Source: Ischnura elegans
Lineage: Eukaryota > Arthropoda > Insecta > Odonata > Coenagrionidae
NCBI RefSeq assembly: GCF_921293095.1
Contig: NC_060259.1
Span: 3,844,001-3,908,000, forward strand
Length of the DNA stretch: 64,000 nt
Direction: 5' to 3'
Within the stretch, counting starts at the first letter, position 1. Each line of letters starts with the position of its first letter. This document shows positions 46,207-56,319 of this stretch, piece by piece. Below the pieces are notes generated by a model that was not told the DNA's origin, searched no databases, and worked only from the letters and a program-made list of their open reading frames with translations. A program made the position numbers and the translations under genes.

Positions 46207-49200
46207 ATTAGGGATAATAATAATAATAATAATTATAATAAAATGCCTTTATTCGGGCGAGGTTGAGACTGGAAAGTCCCCTCTTCCACCTAACCCCTCG
46301 ATAACGTCAATGCAAGCATATTATAAAATATTAGACAAACGTTTACAGTACCAAGAATATACAATATACACTGTTTGTGAAATGACAAAAAATATAAACA
46401 ACTATATGTGAAATTTTTGTGTAAAAAAGATTTAAGCTGGTGGGAAAAAACATGAGGATAAGGGTGTAATATCCTTCAGCGAAGAAACCCACTGCAGGAA
46501 AACGCCCACACAAGAAGGGGGGCGTGAAAAACCTGCGAAAACCTACTGAGTGAAAGCTAATGTCATGTTACATGCAAAATACAACATAGTTCATGAGATA
46601 CATAGGATACACAAATATTACACAAGCAATTAAGATATAAAATATAACATGTATATATATACAAGCATTCAGTGATGCATATCACTTTGTCGCAGGTGCT
46701 GCTCAGTGTCATGTATACCTACTTGTTGTGAGGTGAAAAGTGCTTTGTGTAGCCTCCTCTTAAAAGATGCCAATGATGATGAGTTCCTAATTGAAAGGTT
46801 AAGATTATTCCATTCCCTACATGCAGTAACGGTAAATGATTTGTTGTAAATGACAGTTCGGTGATGAGGTATAACAAGATTGTGATTCCCTCTTGTGTTA
46901 GTCATATGGACAGTGTCAAGACTCCTGAATTCGCATGATAGGTAAGGAGGTGTTTTTGTGTTTAGAATTTGATATAGGAGAGAAAGAGTATGCAGCCGGC
47001 GTCGAGAGTCAAGTTTCAGCCATGACAGTTTATTAATATAATCGGTTATATGGTCCGATAATTGTAAGTTAAATATGAATCTAATGCATCTGTTCATGGA
47101 ACGTTGAAGCTTAAGACTAAGTTCTTGAGAAAGGTCCTGGTAGGCAATGTCAGAATAGTCAAATAAAGGTAATATTAAATTAGATACTAATTGCGCTTTA
47201 AGAGATGTAGGGATGACATATTTAAATTTTAATTTAAGTGATTGATTAACAGATTTAGTGATTTTATTTACATGTGATGCCCAATAGAGATTTTGATCAA
47301 TAATTAATCCTAAGTTTCTGACTTCATCGCAAAAAGAAATTGGGGAATCGGCGATACGTAAATTTGGCAGTTTATCCCTCTGCACTCTCGCTAAACGTCT
47401 TGGGTAACCAATTAGTATTGCTTGAGATTTATTAGGATTTATGCATAGGAAGTTATTATTGCACCATTCTTGGAGGTATGCTAAGTCATCATTGATAGAC
47501 ATCAAGCTATTGCTTAAATTATTGACTGTGGAATGCAAATAGATTTGTAGATCGTCTGCATAGAGGTGATACTTGCAATTTAGTCCTGATGAGCAACCAT
47601 TGATGTAAAGTGAGAATAGAAGTGGACCGAGGATGGAGCCTTGTGGGGCTCCTCTAGTAAGGTGGATCCAAGAGGATTCCAAATTATTAGCAATTACTTT
47701 CTGTTTCCGATCAGAGAGATAAGAAGTAATCCATTTAACAACAGAAGGAGAAAAACCCATGCAATGGATTTTAGCTGCAAGAATGTCTTTGCCTAACGAG
47801 TCAAAGGCTTTACTAAAGTCTAGCAGTACGAGTGCTGTGATCTCTTTCTTGTCCATGGAGCGTCGCATATCATCCGTTATTTTAACTAAAGCAGTGGTGG
47901 TACTATGTCCGTGCCGAAAGCCAGATTGATAATCATTGAGTATTTTATTTTGCTTAAGAAAGGTAGTGATTTGTTCGTGAACAAGTTTTTCTAGAGCCTT
48001 AGAAATGATTGAAAGAAAAGAAATTGGGCGAAAAGTTAATTGATCTTGAGTGTTTCCCTTTTTTGGTATGGGTTTAACTAGGGCAGATTTCCATTGAATG
48101 GGAAAATGATCTTGTGATAGTGACGAGTTGAAAATGTTGGTGAGGTATGGTAGAATTAATGGGAGTAATGATTTAATGAATTCAAGGGGAATACCATCTG
48201 AGCCTTGAGCTTTAGACTTGATGCACTTAAACGCAGAGTGTACTTGCATTTGAGTCACAGGTTTCCAAGTAAGCTTCTTAGTGTGGTTATGTGTCGCGGC
48301 TGATTTGATGGAGTATGTTTGTATGACTCGCTCCTTGTCCTCATTTGGAATTTCATTTGGTGGCTGTGAAAATGTTTGATTTAATCTATCAAGGGATACA
48401 TTCGTTGGGCTGGGAATGTTCTTGCTTTTACCTATGCCGATTGAGTTAAGTTGCTTCCAGAGAATGGTTGGTGAATTTTTAGATTTAGTAGCAGTTTGAA
48501 AAAATTTAATTTTTGCATTCCTTACTAGCTGCTTCGTTTTATTTCTGAGACATTTGTACCTGTTGAATGCATTGATATCATTTGTTCTCTTAAAAATTCT
48601 AAAGGCTAAGTCTCGGGCTGACATTGATTGTTTAATTTCCGCATTCAACCAAGGTGCATTTGGTTTAGAGATACGTACCAATTTCTCCGGGGCAAATTTA
48701 TCCAAAAGATACGTTAGAAGGTTATTTAAAATTTCAACTTTGTCCTCAACCTTTTCAACGAATTCAATAGAGGACCATGGTAGTGTACATGCTTCACTAA
48801 GCAAATCATCGTTATTTATCTCTTTTAAGTTGCGATGAGGAATTATAGTCTGCTTTGCTTTCGGCATTTTAATAGAGTAAGCAAGAAATATTAGATCATG
48901 GGAAGAGATACCAGGGACAGGAAACTGACCGTGAGTGAGAATTTTTTCTTTGTTTGCAGTTACTGCCAAATCAATCCAAGTTGAAGAAGTTTTCGTCGTA
49001 TTAGTTGCATTTAATGGTAGTATTTTAAGATTGTAGCCATAGAACATTCCTTAGAGATAATTTTTATCACGGGAGTTTGCATTAAAATTAGAATTGAAGT
49101 CACCATTCAGTATTATATGTTCGAATACGGTTGTGTAATTTGATAATACATTATCCAAATCTGATAAATGCCCAGTTTTTGGTGGTCTATAGACTGAACC

Positions 49201-49500
49201 AATAAGAATTTTAGTTGTATTAATTTTAACTTCTAAGAAAATATATTCTGGTCTTTTAGCATAAATAGGATCACTTTTGCAAATTACCTTGCATTTCAGA
49301 TCATTTCTCACGAACACTCCTACGCCTCCGCCGCCTTTATTAACAAGATCATTGCGATAAAGGCTATATCCTGGGATGTCAAAGGCATTAGTGGGCATTG
49401 AAGGTTTCAGCAAGAGAAATAACATGTATGTCGTTATTTTTTAGTAGTAATCTGAGCTCGCTAAGGTGAGCAGGGAGACTTTGGATGTTAATCCGGTAAC
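46207..49500 (-). mobile_element. CR1/L2-superfamily LINE (family E), 5'-truncated
   Basis: On the minus strand the element runs from an EN fragment at about 49500 to a 3' UTR and an (ATT/TAA)n tail at 46217-46245. It is unrelated in detail to family A: the RT motif is YADD and not FADD, and the tail differs. Only the N-terminal EN codons, ORF1 and 5' UTR are missing. The coding part has one frameshift and one stop, so it decayed little. Confidence 0.85.
46669..49488 (-). pseudogene. EN-RT ORF2 of LINE family E, nearly intact
   Basis: Target-site endonuclease and reverse transcriptase. EN: INIQSLPAHLSELRLLLKNNDIHVISLAET, a frameshift near 49400, then DIPGYSLYRNDLVNKGGGGVGVFVRNDL, VYRPP, LNGDFNSN and, after a TAA at 49051-49053, GISSHDLIF (the Ser-Asp-His motif reads Ser-His-Asp). 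RT (open frame 46669-49047, 792 codons): GSDGIPLEFIK, RPISFLSIISKALE, QSGFRHGHST, LLDFSKAFDSL, RGAPQGSILGPLLFSLYIN, YHLYADDLQIY (active-site YADD), NPNKSQAIL, and a C-terminal RSMNRCIRFIFNL and FTVTACREWNNL region common in CR1/L2-type elements. One frameshift and one stop separate it from a working frame. Confidence 0.88.
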
Positions 49501-49504
49501 GCCT

Positions 49505-49850
49505 GAATTAAAAAGTTTCTGCGATTTTAGTGGTAATCATACGTTTTAATACGAATGAAATTTTGAGTCATTCAGTGCAAGCTTTATTCTTTTATCTCTA
49601 ATAGTTTCCGAGATACAGCCTGGTACCATATGGTACCGCTAGGCGTTTAAGGGGTCAAAAAATCGAAAGTTGAAAAACTTTTCGGAAATCGCATTTTTAA
49701 GCCAAAAACGTTAAATATTTAATATTTTCCGGAAAATACATTCATTTTCATACAAATTTACGCTAAAATATCGATAGTATTCAATTAATTATTAAATATT
49801 ATTGTTTATAAAAGAGAAGTTATGTATAATCGACGTAGAAATCATGAATA
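49505..49850. other. Short unassigned spacer between two LINEs
   Basis: AT-rich, with no recognisable feature. Confidence 0.4.
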
Positions 49851-51297
49851 ACATCTACATCTACATCTACAAATTACCCCGCGAGCCACCTCTAGGGTGT
49901 TTGGCAGGGGGTGATCAATCACCAGCATGCAGCATGCATTTGGACTCCCACATGCACACCACACCGTCCAAGAAACGTCCCGTATAATAACAAACTATAC
50001 TACTATATGCTGTTAGAAATAGAATATAGAATAGAAATTCAGAAACATGCAGTAAGTTTTACATAGGTTAGTAGGCTACACTACAAGTCATGCAATCTAT
50101 TTACGCGTTCTATTGCTGCCGTTATAATCTCTTATTGATCGTGGAAAAAATGACATTCGGAATCTGTCTGTTCTGCAATCTATCTCTCTTATTTTATTTA
50201 TATGATCTGATCTTCCGTAGTACGTTGGCGTCCGCAAGATATGGTTAACTTCGTCAGAAAAGACACTGCTCTTGAATTTATCTAAAAGGTTTAGTCTATT
50301 TTTCAATCTACGGTCCGACAGAGATTCCCATCCGAGTTTATGTAAGAGGTCAGTTACACTAACAAGACTATCGTAACGACCTTTCACATACCTGGCAGCT
50401 CTTCTTTGCACGCGTTCTAACTCTGTTATTAAGCCTTTTTCATGAGGGTCCCAAACACTGGCAGCGTATTCCAAATGTGGTCTAACGAGGGAAAAGTAGC
50501 TAATTTCTCTCACTTTGTCGTCGCACTTTCCTAATATTCTTTTAACAAAACCCATTTTACGATTAGCTTGACCGGTTATTTCTCGAATATGTTTATTCCA
50601 CGATAGATCATTATTGAGTCTAACCCCTAGATATTTCACAGATTCAACTGCCTTTAACTGCGTGCCCCGAATGACATAGTTACGCTGTAGGGAGTTATTC
50701 TTCTTCCAGAAATTCATTACGACGCATTTTTCCAAATTTAATTCTAACTGCCAAGCATCGCACCAAGCTTGGATAGCAGCAAGGTCATTCGTTAGTTCAT
50801 CTATATCTTTGCTGGAACGAATTTCTCTGTAAACTACAGCGTCGTCTGCAAATAATCGTAACTTACTCTGCACTACTTCGCCAATGTCGTTTATATAAAG
50901 AAGGAATAGGAGTGGGCCAATGACACTACCCTGAGGAACGCCAGAAGTGACTCTAACCTCATTGGAGACTGCACCGTCTAATACTACTCTTTGGACGCGG
51001 TCGCTCAAAAATTCTCTAATCCAGGAAATGACATCTTCGTCTAGACCATAAGATTTCAGTTTTATTATTAACTTTCCGTGGGGTACTTTATCAAATGCCT
51101 TTTTGAAATCAAGAAAAATCGCGTCTACTGGAATGTTGTCTTCCCCGGAGACTAAAATATCGTGGGCGAAAAGCGCTAACTGAGTTTCGCACGATCTGCT
51201 TTTCCTGAATCCATGTTGATTTCCCATTAATAAGTTTTGCGCGTCTAGGTGTTTCATTACCGAGCTGACTACGATGTGTTCAAGGACTTTGCAAGAG
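49851..51297 (-). mobile_element. CR1-like family A copy 3, 5'-truncated, with complete 3' end
   Basis: The minus strand runs from within the RT (51297) to the tail TCTACATCTACATCTAC at 49851-49868. The 3' UTR contains GCGAGCCACCTCTAGGGTGT and CAGCATGCAGCATGCATTTG. The last 669 bp (49851-50519) are an almost identical inverted copy of 59528-60196. It lies 1.27 kb from the left arm of the CR1 inverted repeat, with a piggyBac relic between them. Confidence 0.9.
50097..51257 (-). CDS. CR1-like reverse transcriptase, C-terminal 386 codons, open frame
   Basis: The uninterrupted frame covers MGNQHGFRKSRSCETQLALF, IFLDFKKAFDKVPHGKL, SGVPQGSVIGPLLFLLYIND, LFADDAVVY (active-site FADD at residues 136-139), LELNLEKCVVMNFW, RLNNDLSWNKHIREITGQAN, FSLVRPHLEYAASVWDP and the C-terminal YGRSDHINKIREIDCRTDRF. 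It lacks the EN domain and RT finger motifs because of 5' truncation, so it cannot work alone. Compared with the copies at 52524 and 56858 it has RGTQ for RGAQ and LLHK...SDRR for LLDK...SHRR. It shares those variants with the 59660-59950 piece. Confidence 0.85.
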   Translation of the reverse strand: MKHLDAQNLLMGNQHGFRKSRSCETQLALFAHDILVSGEDNIPVDAIFLDFKKAFDKVPHGKLIIKLKSYGLDEDVISWIREFLSDRVQRVVLDGAVSNEVRVTSGVPQGSVIGPLLFLLYINDIGEVVQSKLRLFADDAVVYREIRSSKDIDELTNDLAAIQAWCDAWQLELNLEKCVVMNFWKKNNSLQRNYVIRGTQLKAVESVKYLGVRLNNDLSWNKHIREITGQANRKMGFVKRILGKCDDKVREISYFSLVRPHLEYAASVWDPHEKGLITELERVQRRAARYVKGRYDSLVSVTDLLHKLGWESLSDRRLKNRLNLLDKFKSSVFSDEVNHILRTPTYYGRSDHINKIREIDCRTDRFRMSFFPRSIRDYNGSNRTRK

Positions 51298-51479
51298 CGA
51301 GAACATGATTCAAGAACATGATTCTAGCGTTTCACTCAGTCGTCGCCGCATATGGAAATGAACAAAGCAGTCACTGCATTGCATTTCAAGCATTCTGTTC
51401 TTATATTACTGGTTCAGTTTTCAGTAGCACACCGTCCCCGCTTGAGCTTGGATTTTATTTGTTGATTGTGCCCGTCGAA

Positions 51480-52085
51480 CCTGTCAGGGGCACTGGAAAG
51501 AAGATAGGCCGCTGTCAGTTGAATGCGATCTTTGAAACATGAATCAATTACAAATCTATTTCTTTAGCCAAGTACCCCATTCCAGTCGCACTTCTGGTAA
51601 ATTGAGCACGTCCTTGATATTTTAGAGGATCCTTGTATTCAGCTGTGATTACACTACTGGCCATCGGAACTCTAGCTGAGTTATGTTTTTCAGGATTTCC
51701 GCATCAGCATCCATGCGTTGGGCGTCATTGCATCCAGAATCCAAGTAAAAATGGGCCACGACCATTTTGTCGCCTCACATTCCTGAGTTTTACGAAGTAG
51801 CTATCTGAACTATTGATGCACTGCACTTTCTAGCCAAACCTAATTAGCTTCCCCCGCATGAATTGCTAACAGCTATGTCTTCCAAAAGAGAACATTATCC
51901 ACTCATTGAAACTCAAGGACTGCTTTCCTCTGAAATATCCGCCGAATCTTTCTTTTGCCATGCCCATAAAAGGGCGCATTTTCCACGTCTTATCTGATTT
52001 ATCCATAGCGGTGTAATCACCGCAATGAATAAACCTACGAAGTTGTACAAATTTTTTACGTCTCATTGTGTAATAAACAAGATTA
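51480..52085 (-). pseudogene. piggyBac-like transposase remnant
   Basis: The minus-strand frame 51866-52066 gives RRKKFVQLRRFIHCGDY, DKSDKTWKMRPFMGMAKERF, LSFNEWIMFSFGRHSC, then TAG, then QFMRGKLIRFG, another TAG, and a run to TWILDAMTPNAWMLM and LTAAYLLSSAPDRFDG. This order (RRFLH, DKSDK..RP, LSxDE, GRHGCKQFIRGKPIRFG) is that of piggyBac-type (DDE_Tnp_1_7) transposases. The catalytic Asp of the LSxDE motif is Asn here. Several stops and the missing N-terminal half show a dead copy. Target TTAA sites were not located. Confidence 0.8.
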
Positions 52086-52301
52086 TTTCTGGCGTTTAGC
52101 GCTGCCTTGCAATAGTGCCTTTTACTGGGAGTCGTTTAATGCTAACTTATAAAAAGAATTGCAAAAAATATTTTCAGTACCTCATGAGTTATATTTGGGT
52201 CATAACAGTTGCAGAATTGTACACACCTATTCGACTCTAACACTTAGTGTGTAAGGACATTTTCGTCAAAGAACAGTTCAAATATTCTGGTTGGGGATGC
52301 T

Positions 52302-52583
52302 TCATGAATCAGTGAGTTGGTAATCAGGATTACGAGAAATCCTTTGGTGCTTTACGATCTCTTCATCACCAAAAACGCGTCCTTCCTCCCTATTTTTATA
52401 CCTTTTGGGTGCTTTACGGCTTTGTCCAGTTTCACTACACTTTTGAAAATTCTCAGAAATTTCTTGAGATAAACTCAGCTGATTGCCCACCTTTTCGAAC
52501 AACAACTTCAAATTCGGGGAAAATTGGCGTCCACTCGTTATTCCATTTTCCTCAGTCAGTCGTTTTTGAGCGACCGCGTCCAA
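52302..52583 (-). other. Unrecognised 93-codon open frame
   Basis: Charged sequence beginning MDAVAQKRLTEENG with SRKAPKRYKNREEG in the second half. It lies upstream of the piggyBac remnant on the same strand, so it could be part of that element's N-terminus, but I see no matching motif. Its first codons overlap the start of the CR1 arm. Confidence 0.3.
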
Positions 52584-53477
52584 AGAGTAGTATTAGACGG
52601 TGCAGTCTCCAATGAGGTTAGAGTCACTTCTGGCGTTCCTCAGGGTAGTGTCATTGGCCCACTCCTATTCCTTCTTTATATAAACGACATTGGCGAAGTA
52701 GTGCAGAGTAAGTTACGATTATTTGCAGACGACGCTGTAGTTTACAGAGAAATTCGTTCCAGCAAAGATATAGATGAACTAACGAATGACCTTGCTGCTA
52801 TCCAAGCTTGGTGCGATGCTTGGCAGTTAGAATTAAATTTGGAAAAATGCGTCGTAATGAATTTCTGGAAGAAGAATAACTCCCTACAGCGTAACTATGT
52901 CATTCGGGGCGCGCAGTTAAAGGCAGTTGAATCTGTGAAATATCTAGGGGTTAGACTCAATAATGATCTATCGTGGAATAAACATATTCGAGAAATAACC
53001 GGTCAAGCTAATCGTAAAATGGGTTTTGTCAAAAGAATATTAGGAAAGTGCGACGACAAAGTGAGAGAAATTAGCTACTTTTCCCTCGTTAGACCACATT
53101 TGGAATACGCTGCCAGTGTTTGGGACCCTCATGAAAAAGGCTTAATAACAGAGTTAGAACGCGTGCAAAGAAGAGCTGCCAGGTATGTGAAAGGTCGTTA
53201 CGATAGTCTTGTTAGTGTAACTGACCTCTTAGATAAACTCGGATGGGAATCTCTGTCGCACCGTAGATTGAAAAATAGACTAAACCTTTTAGATAAATTC
53301 AAGAGCAGTGTCTTTTCTGACGAAGTTAACCATATCTTGCGGACGCCAACGTACTACGGAAGATCAGATCATATAAATAAAATAAGAGAGATAGATTGCA
53401 GAACAGACAGATTCCGAATGTCATTTTTTCCACGATCAATAAGAGATTATAACGGCAGCAATAGAACGCGTAAATAG
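52567..53477 (+). CDS. CR1-like reverse transcriptase, C-terminal portion, open frame (left arm)
   Basis: The open frame from 52524 has CR1 content from about 52567: LSDRVQRVVLDGAVSNEVRV, SGVPQGSVIGPLLFLLYIND, LFADDAVVY, the thumb and the C-terminal domain to GSNRTRK. Its first 14 codons are non-CR1. It lacks EN and the RT finger motifs. Differences from the right-arm copy seen in translation are IDELTND versus IDGLTND and KFKSSV versus KFKNSV. The piece is a fragment despite its open frame. Confidence 0.8.
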
Positions 53478-53527
53478 ATTGCATGACTTGTAGTGTAGCC
53501 TACTAACCTATGTAATTTATTAAATTC

Positions 53528-53983
53528 CTACTTTAAAAGCGAGATGAAGCAAAATCTTTGGGAAGATCTCATTGTCTGAATCATCAGTAGCCAACTTTCT
53601 GTTTCAAAAATGACATTACACTTCGTACTATGAATTAAATGGTGGAATTCGGGAATCTTATTTCTTAAACTACGGCAATTAACCACAGCCACGATTAAAA
53701 CTTCGGAAGTAGTAATATTGCGATTCGGGAATAGTTCTGATTTGCTTTTGTCGAATAGACTATTCACAGGCTCTGTACCGCTGATAAATGGAAATGCATG
53801 TCTTATTGACACACTATCAAAATGACTTGAGCCTTGACTGCCTTTGAACGTGTTGCTCGACTGACGCTTCTCGTGCTTAAATGTAATACCTGAAACGCTG
53901 ATTTTTTTCTCTACTTCTCTATTCTCATTTCTGGAAGAATCTTTGTCTGTGAAAAGTTTTGAACTTACCCCTTTATTTTTCAA
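53528..53983 (-). pseudogene. CR1-like ORF2 N-terminus (endonuclease start), left arm
   Basis: The 151-codon frame MKNKGVSSKLFTDKDSSRNE... contains SEVLIVAVVNCRSLRNKIPEFHHLI and IFETESWL, the first catalytic Asn and Glu motifs of the AP-type endonuclease. It starts 32 bp after the ORF1 stop, as in a bicistronic LINE. After ETESWL the frame shifts (LLMIQT instead of the DDSDNE seen at 59470-59500), and at about 53551 the sequence leaves the element. The remaining EN and RT lie in the other orientation. Confidence 0.8.
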
Positions 53984-54015
53984 CCCACTAATATATCTAC
54001 ACTCTGCCCTACTCT

Positions 54016-55149
54016 CTACTCTAAAAAAGACCTACAGTGCTCAAATATGCTACTCGCTACACGACTAGCCGACTCGGCCGTGTAATGGACTCCCGAACGG
54101 TTCAGAGGGATCCGACACGATCGGATTGCCGGCCTAAGGTCCACGAAGGAGGCTCCGATGTCCGTGCAGAAACGACGCAGCCTCTGGTTTATGCCTTCCA
54201 CTCGGCTCCAAACCAGAGAACCACGATCGATCCTCGGGACAAGACTACAAATCGAAAGCTCAATGCCGACTCCAATGGTCCCACCCACCCGCTTCACTTC
54301 GGAATTCAGATCCCGGAGGGAATCTAGAATTTCCTCAGATCCACGGAAGGTGGCATCATTGACGCCGACATGAGCCACGACCCGCAGTCTGGAGCACTTC
54401 GTGCCCCGTACCGCCGCACCAACCGCCTGCGTCACCTGAGGAACACCGCCACCAGGGATGCACCATGACGTTACACGGTCGCTTACACCCTCGCGGTCTG
54501 CCCTCTCCCGTAACGGGACCATCACACGACGGACATTGCTACTCCCTAACACTATGATCCCCCCCTTCCCACTCTGACGCCCCTTCCTAGGTGCCGGTTT
54601 CGGGGTAGGAGTAGGCACGTCAGGCACCTCGGAGTTTCCATCCGACAGCAACTGGTACCTGTTCGAGACGGGGACGGTATTTGCCTCAGCATCCCCCAAA
54701 CCCCGTCTTAGAGTGACACTACCACCGTCCCTCCGAGACACGACCCTCCAAAACTCAGATTTACGGGGTGACGTGACCCCGTCATCGAGAGATGGACCTC
54801 GAGGAAGGCTCTCGATCGACCAGCCGCTATTTGCAATCGGGCGAACCCGTGCAGCCCCTGTGGCACGGCGACCTTTCGAAGAACCACCCCTCGGACCATT
54901 CCCCTCAGCGGTATCAGCCACCCTTTCAAACTGGGCCCGAAGTTCCCGCACCATCGTCTCCAACGCGGTAATGCGGTCTCCGAGAGCCTCGCATTCACCG
55001 GCGTTTTCAACTCCGGCAACGGGTGACCTATTCGAAGGCATCCTATCACTATCGCAACTTTGGATTTCAGAAAAGCTTACCTGACGGGAGATACGCTTAA
55101 TAGATATTTGAGAGAGTAAAACAAACCGAAAACAATCCTTTGCGTTCAT
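54016..55149 (-). CDS. CR1-like ORF1 protein with coiled coil and SGNH-esterase-like domain
   Basis: 377 codons. The annotated first Met gives a leader; MPSNRSPV (residue 37, start at 55041) may be the true start. Residues about 50-80 (ALGDRITALETMVRELRAQF) form a coiled coil, followed by a basic Gly/Arg-rich linker. From about residue 195 the C-terminal half resembles the esterase domain of CR1 ORF1 proteins: GGIIVLGSSNVRRV (block I, GSS instead of GDS), HVGVNDAT (block III, Gly-x-Asn-Asp) and RSGVHYTAES (block V, Ser where Asp is usual before His). ORF1 proteins bind element RNA. The gene is GC-rich compared with its surroundings. The last 276 bp lie in the inverted arm. Confidence 0.8.
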   Translation of the reverse strand: MNAKDCFRFVLLSQISIKRISRQVSFSEIQSCDSDRMPSNRSPVAGVENAGECEALGDRITALETMVRELRAQFERVADTAEGNGPRGGSSKGRRATGAARVRPIANSGWSIESLPRGPSLDDGVTSPRKSEFWRVVSRRDGGSVTLRRGLGDAEANTVPVSNRYQLLSDGNSEVPDVPTPTPKPAPRKGRQSGKGGIIVLGSSNVRRVMVPLRERADREGVSDRVTSWCIPGGGVPQVTQAVGAAVRGTKCSRLRVVAHVGVNDATFRGSEEILDSLRDLNSEVKRVGGTIGVGIELSICSLVPRIDRGSLVWSRVEGINQRLRRFCTDIGASFVDLRPAIRSCRIPLNRSGVHYTAESASRVASSIFEHCRSFLE

Positions 55150-56042
55150 CTCTGTTTTTTTTCAGCATCCTAATTCTTATATTTCCCCTGTGAATTTCAA
55201 GGAGTCCCTATACAGTGCTTGTTTACTGCCCTTAGTGCCATTTCATCCCTACCGAAGTGTATTTGTGTGATTAAGTGAAAATATAATTCCCTAAGTGTAA
55301 TTAAGTGCCCTTAGTGCTATTTAAATTCCTACCGAAGTGTAACTGTGCAGTGAAGTGATAGTGTTCTCACCGAAGTGTAATTAAGGTTTACCAAATCCTA
55401 AATACGTTTTTTCTCCCAAGTGTTATATCTGTGCTAACCCCTGTGCAATAAGCAAATAAGATCTATTAGTGATTCTCGTATCTTAAGTGTAATATAATAG
55501 TCTTCAGGCTATCTCCATATTAAGTGATTTTCTTCTTCGTTCTTCATTCGTTTTTTCATGATGCTCTCCTAACATACTTTTTTATCAATTACTTTGTAAT
55601 TAGCCATAATTGGGGTATATCTTTTCATCTGTTAGTTTAAAACGCTAAACCCATCATTTTTTCCTTCGTTTCTTCAAGCTCAAGCTTCACCATCCCCAAA
55701 CATGAGTCACCATGACGACACCATAGCAAAACTCCAACCATTGCCTCTTCCCTCACCCCCGCTCACCACCTGTCGATGCCCCCTCTTCCCTTTCACTTCT
55801 GCTAATGACACCCAAGCTCACTCTTATCTTACCTGCGACCCTCAGCCCTCGTCCCTTTCTTGCATTCCTTCCACACACACCCCCTACTGTGCGTGCCATC
55901 CTCGGAAATGCTCTATTGCACCTCTCTCATCTCTTTTTCCTCCAGCCCCTTCATTTATTCCTCCTTTGTCCCCCATCTCGGTCGCCAGAGGTCTTAACGA
56001 CTGCACACATCAACCTCGAAGTATGCCCTTCTCAAAACACGG
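54293..56042. other. 1,750-bp spacer between the CR1 arms
   Basis: The spacer holds the N-terminal three quarters of ORF1 (minus, to 55149) and about 890 bp of unassigned sequence. That part has short phrases such as CCTACCGAAGTGTA and AAGTGTAATTAAGTG repeated near 55250-55390 and proline/serine-rich coding-like sequence at 55702-56040. The unassigned part may be the element's 5' UTR or flanking DNA. Confidence 0.5.
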
Positions 56043-56319
56043 GCGGGTGGGTGGGACCATTGGAGTCGGCATTGAGCTTTCGATTTGTAGTCTTGTCCCG
56101 AGGATCGATCGTGGTTCTCTGGTTTGGAGCCGAGTGGAAGGCATAAACCAGAGGCTGCGTCGTTTCTGCACGGACATCGGAGCCTCCTTCGTGGACCTTA
56201 GGCCGGCAATCCGATCGTGTCGGATCCCTCTGAACCGTTCGGGAGTCCATTACACGGCCGAGTCGGCTAGTCGTGTAGCGAGTAGCATATTTGAGCACTG
56301 TAGGTCTTTTTTAGAGTAG
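55702..56319 (+). CDS. Chimeric 205-codon frame: Pro/Ser/Cys-rich part fused to the ORF1 C-terminus
   Basis: Codons 1-113 (MSHHDDTIAKLQPLPLPSPP...) match nothing I recognise and are rich in Pro, Ser and Cys. From about codon 114 (VGGTIGVGIELSICSLVPRI) it is the ORF1 esterase C-terminus, identical to the minus-strand ORF1 at 54016, including RSGVHYTAES and the stop. The join falls at the inner edge of the right arm (56043), and the frame is kept by chance. Probably not a real gene. Confidence 0.35.
   Translation: MSHHDDTIAKLQPLPLPSPPLTTCRCPLFPFTSANDTQAHSYLTCDPQPSSLSCIPSTHTPYCACHPRKCSIAPLSSLFPPAPSFIPPLSPISVARGLNDCTHQPRSMPFSKHGRVGGTIGVGIELSICSLVPRIDRGSLVWSRVEGINQRLRRFCTDIGASFVDLRPAIRSCRIPLNRSGVHYTAESASRVASSIFEHCRSFLE

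Larger units (their letters stand above)
52563..54292. repeat. Left arm of the 1,730-bp inverted repeat (CR1 family A composite)
   Basis: This is the complement of 56043-57772, with identical length and only scattered substitutions noticed. The arm is itself a head-to-head fusion: CR1 RT and 3' UTR on plus (52563-53507), then, on minus, EN start and ORF1 end (53553-54292). Between the two halves lies the 26-bp TTTATTAAATTCCTACTTTA stretch plus flank, which is also found inside intact ORF2 (58388-58412). Confidence 0.92.

Noticed and set aside
54037..55084. Several plus-strand frames opposite ORF1
   Set aside because: Antisense shadows of the GC-rich ORF1; they have no domains.
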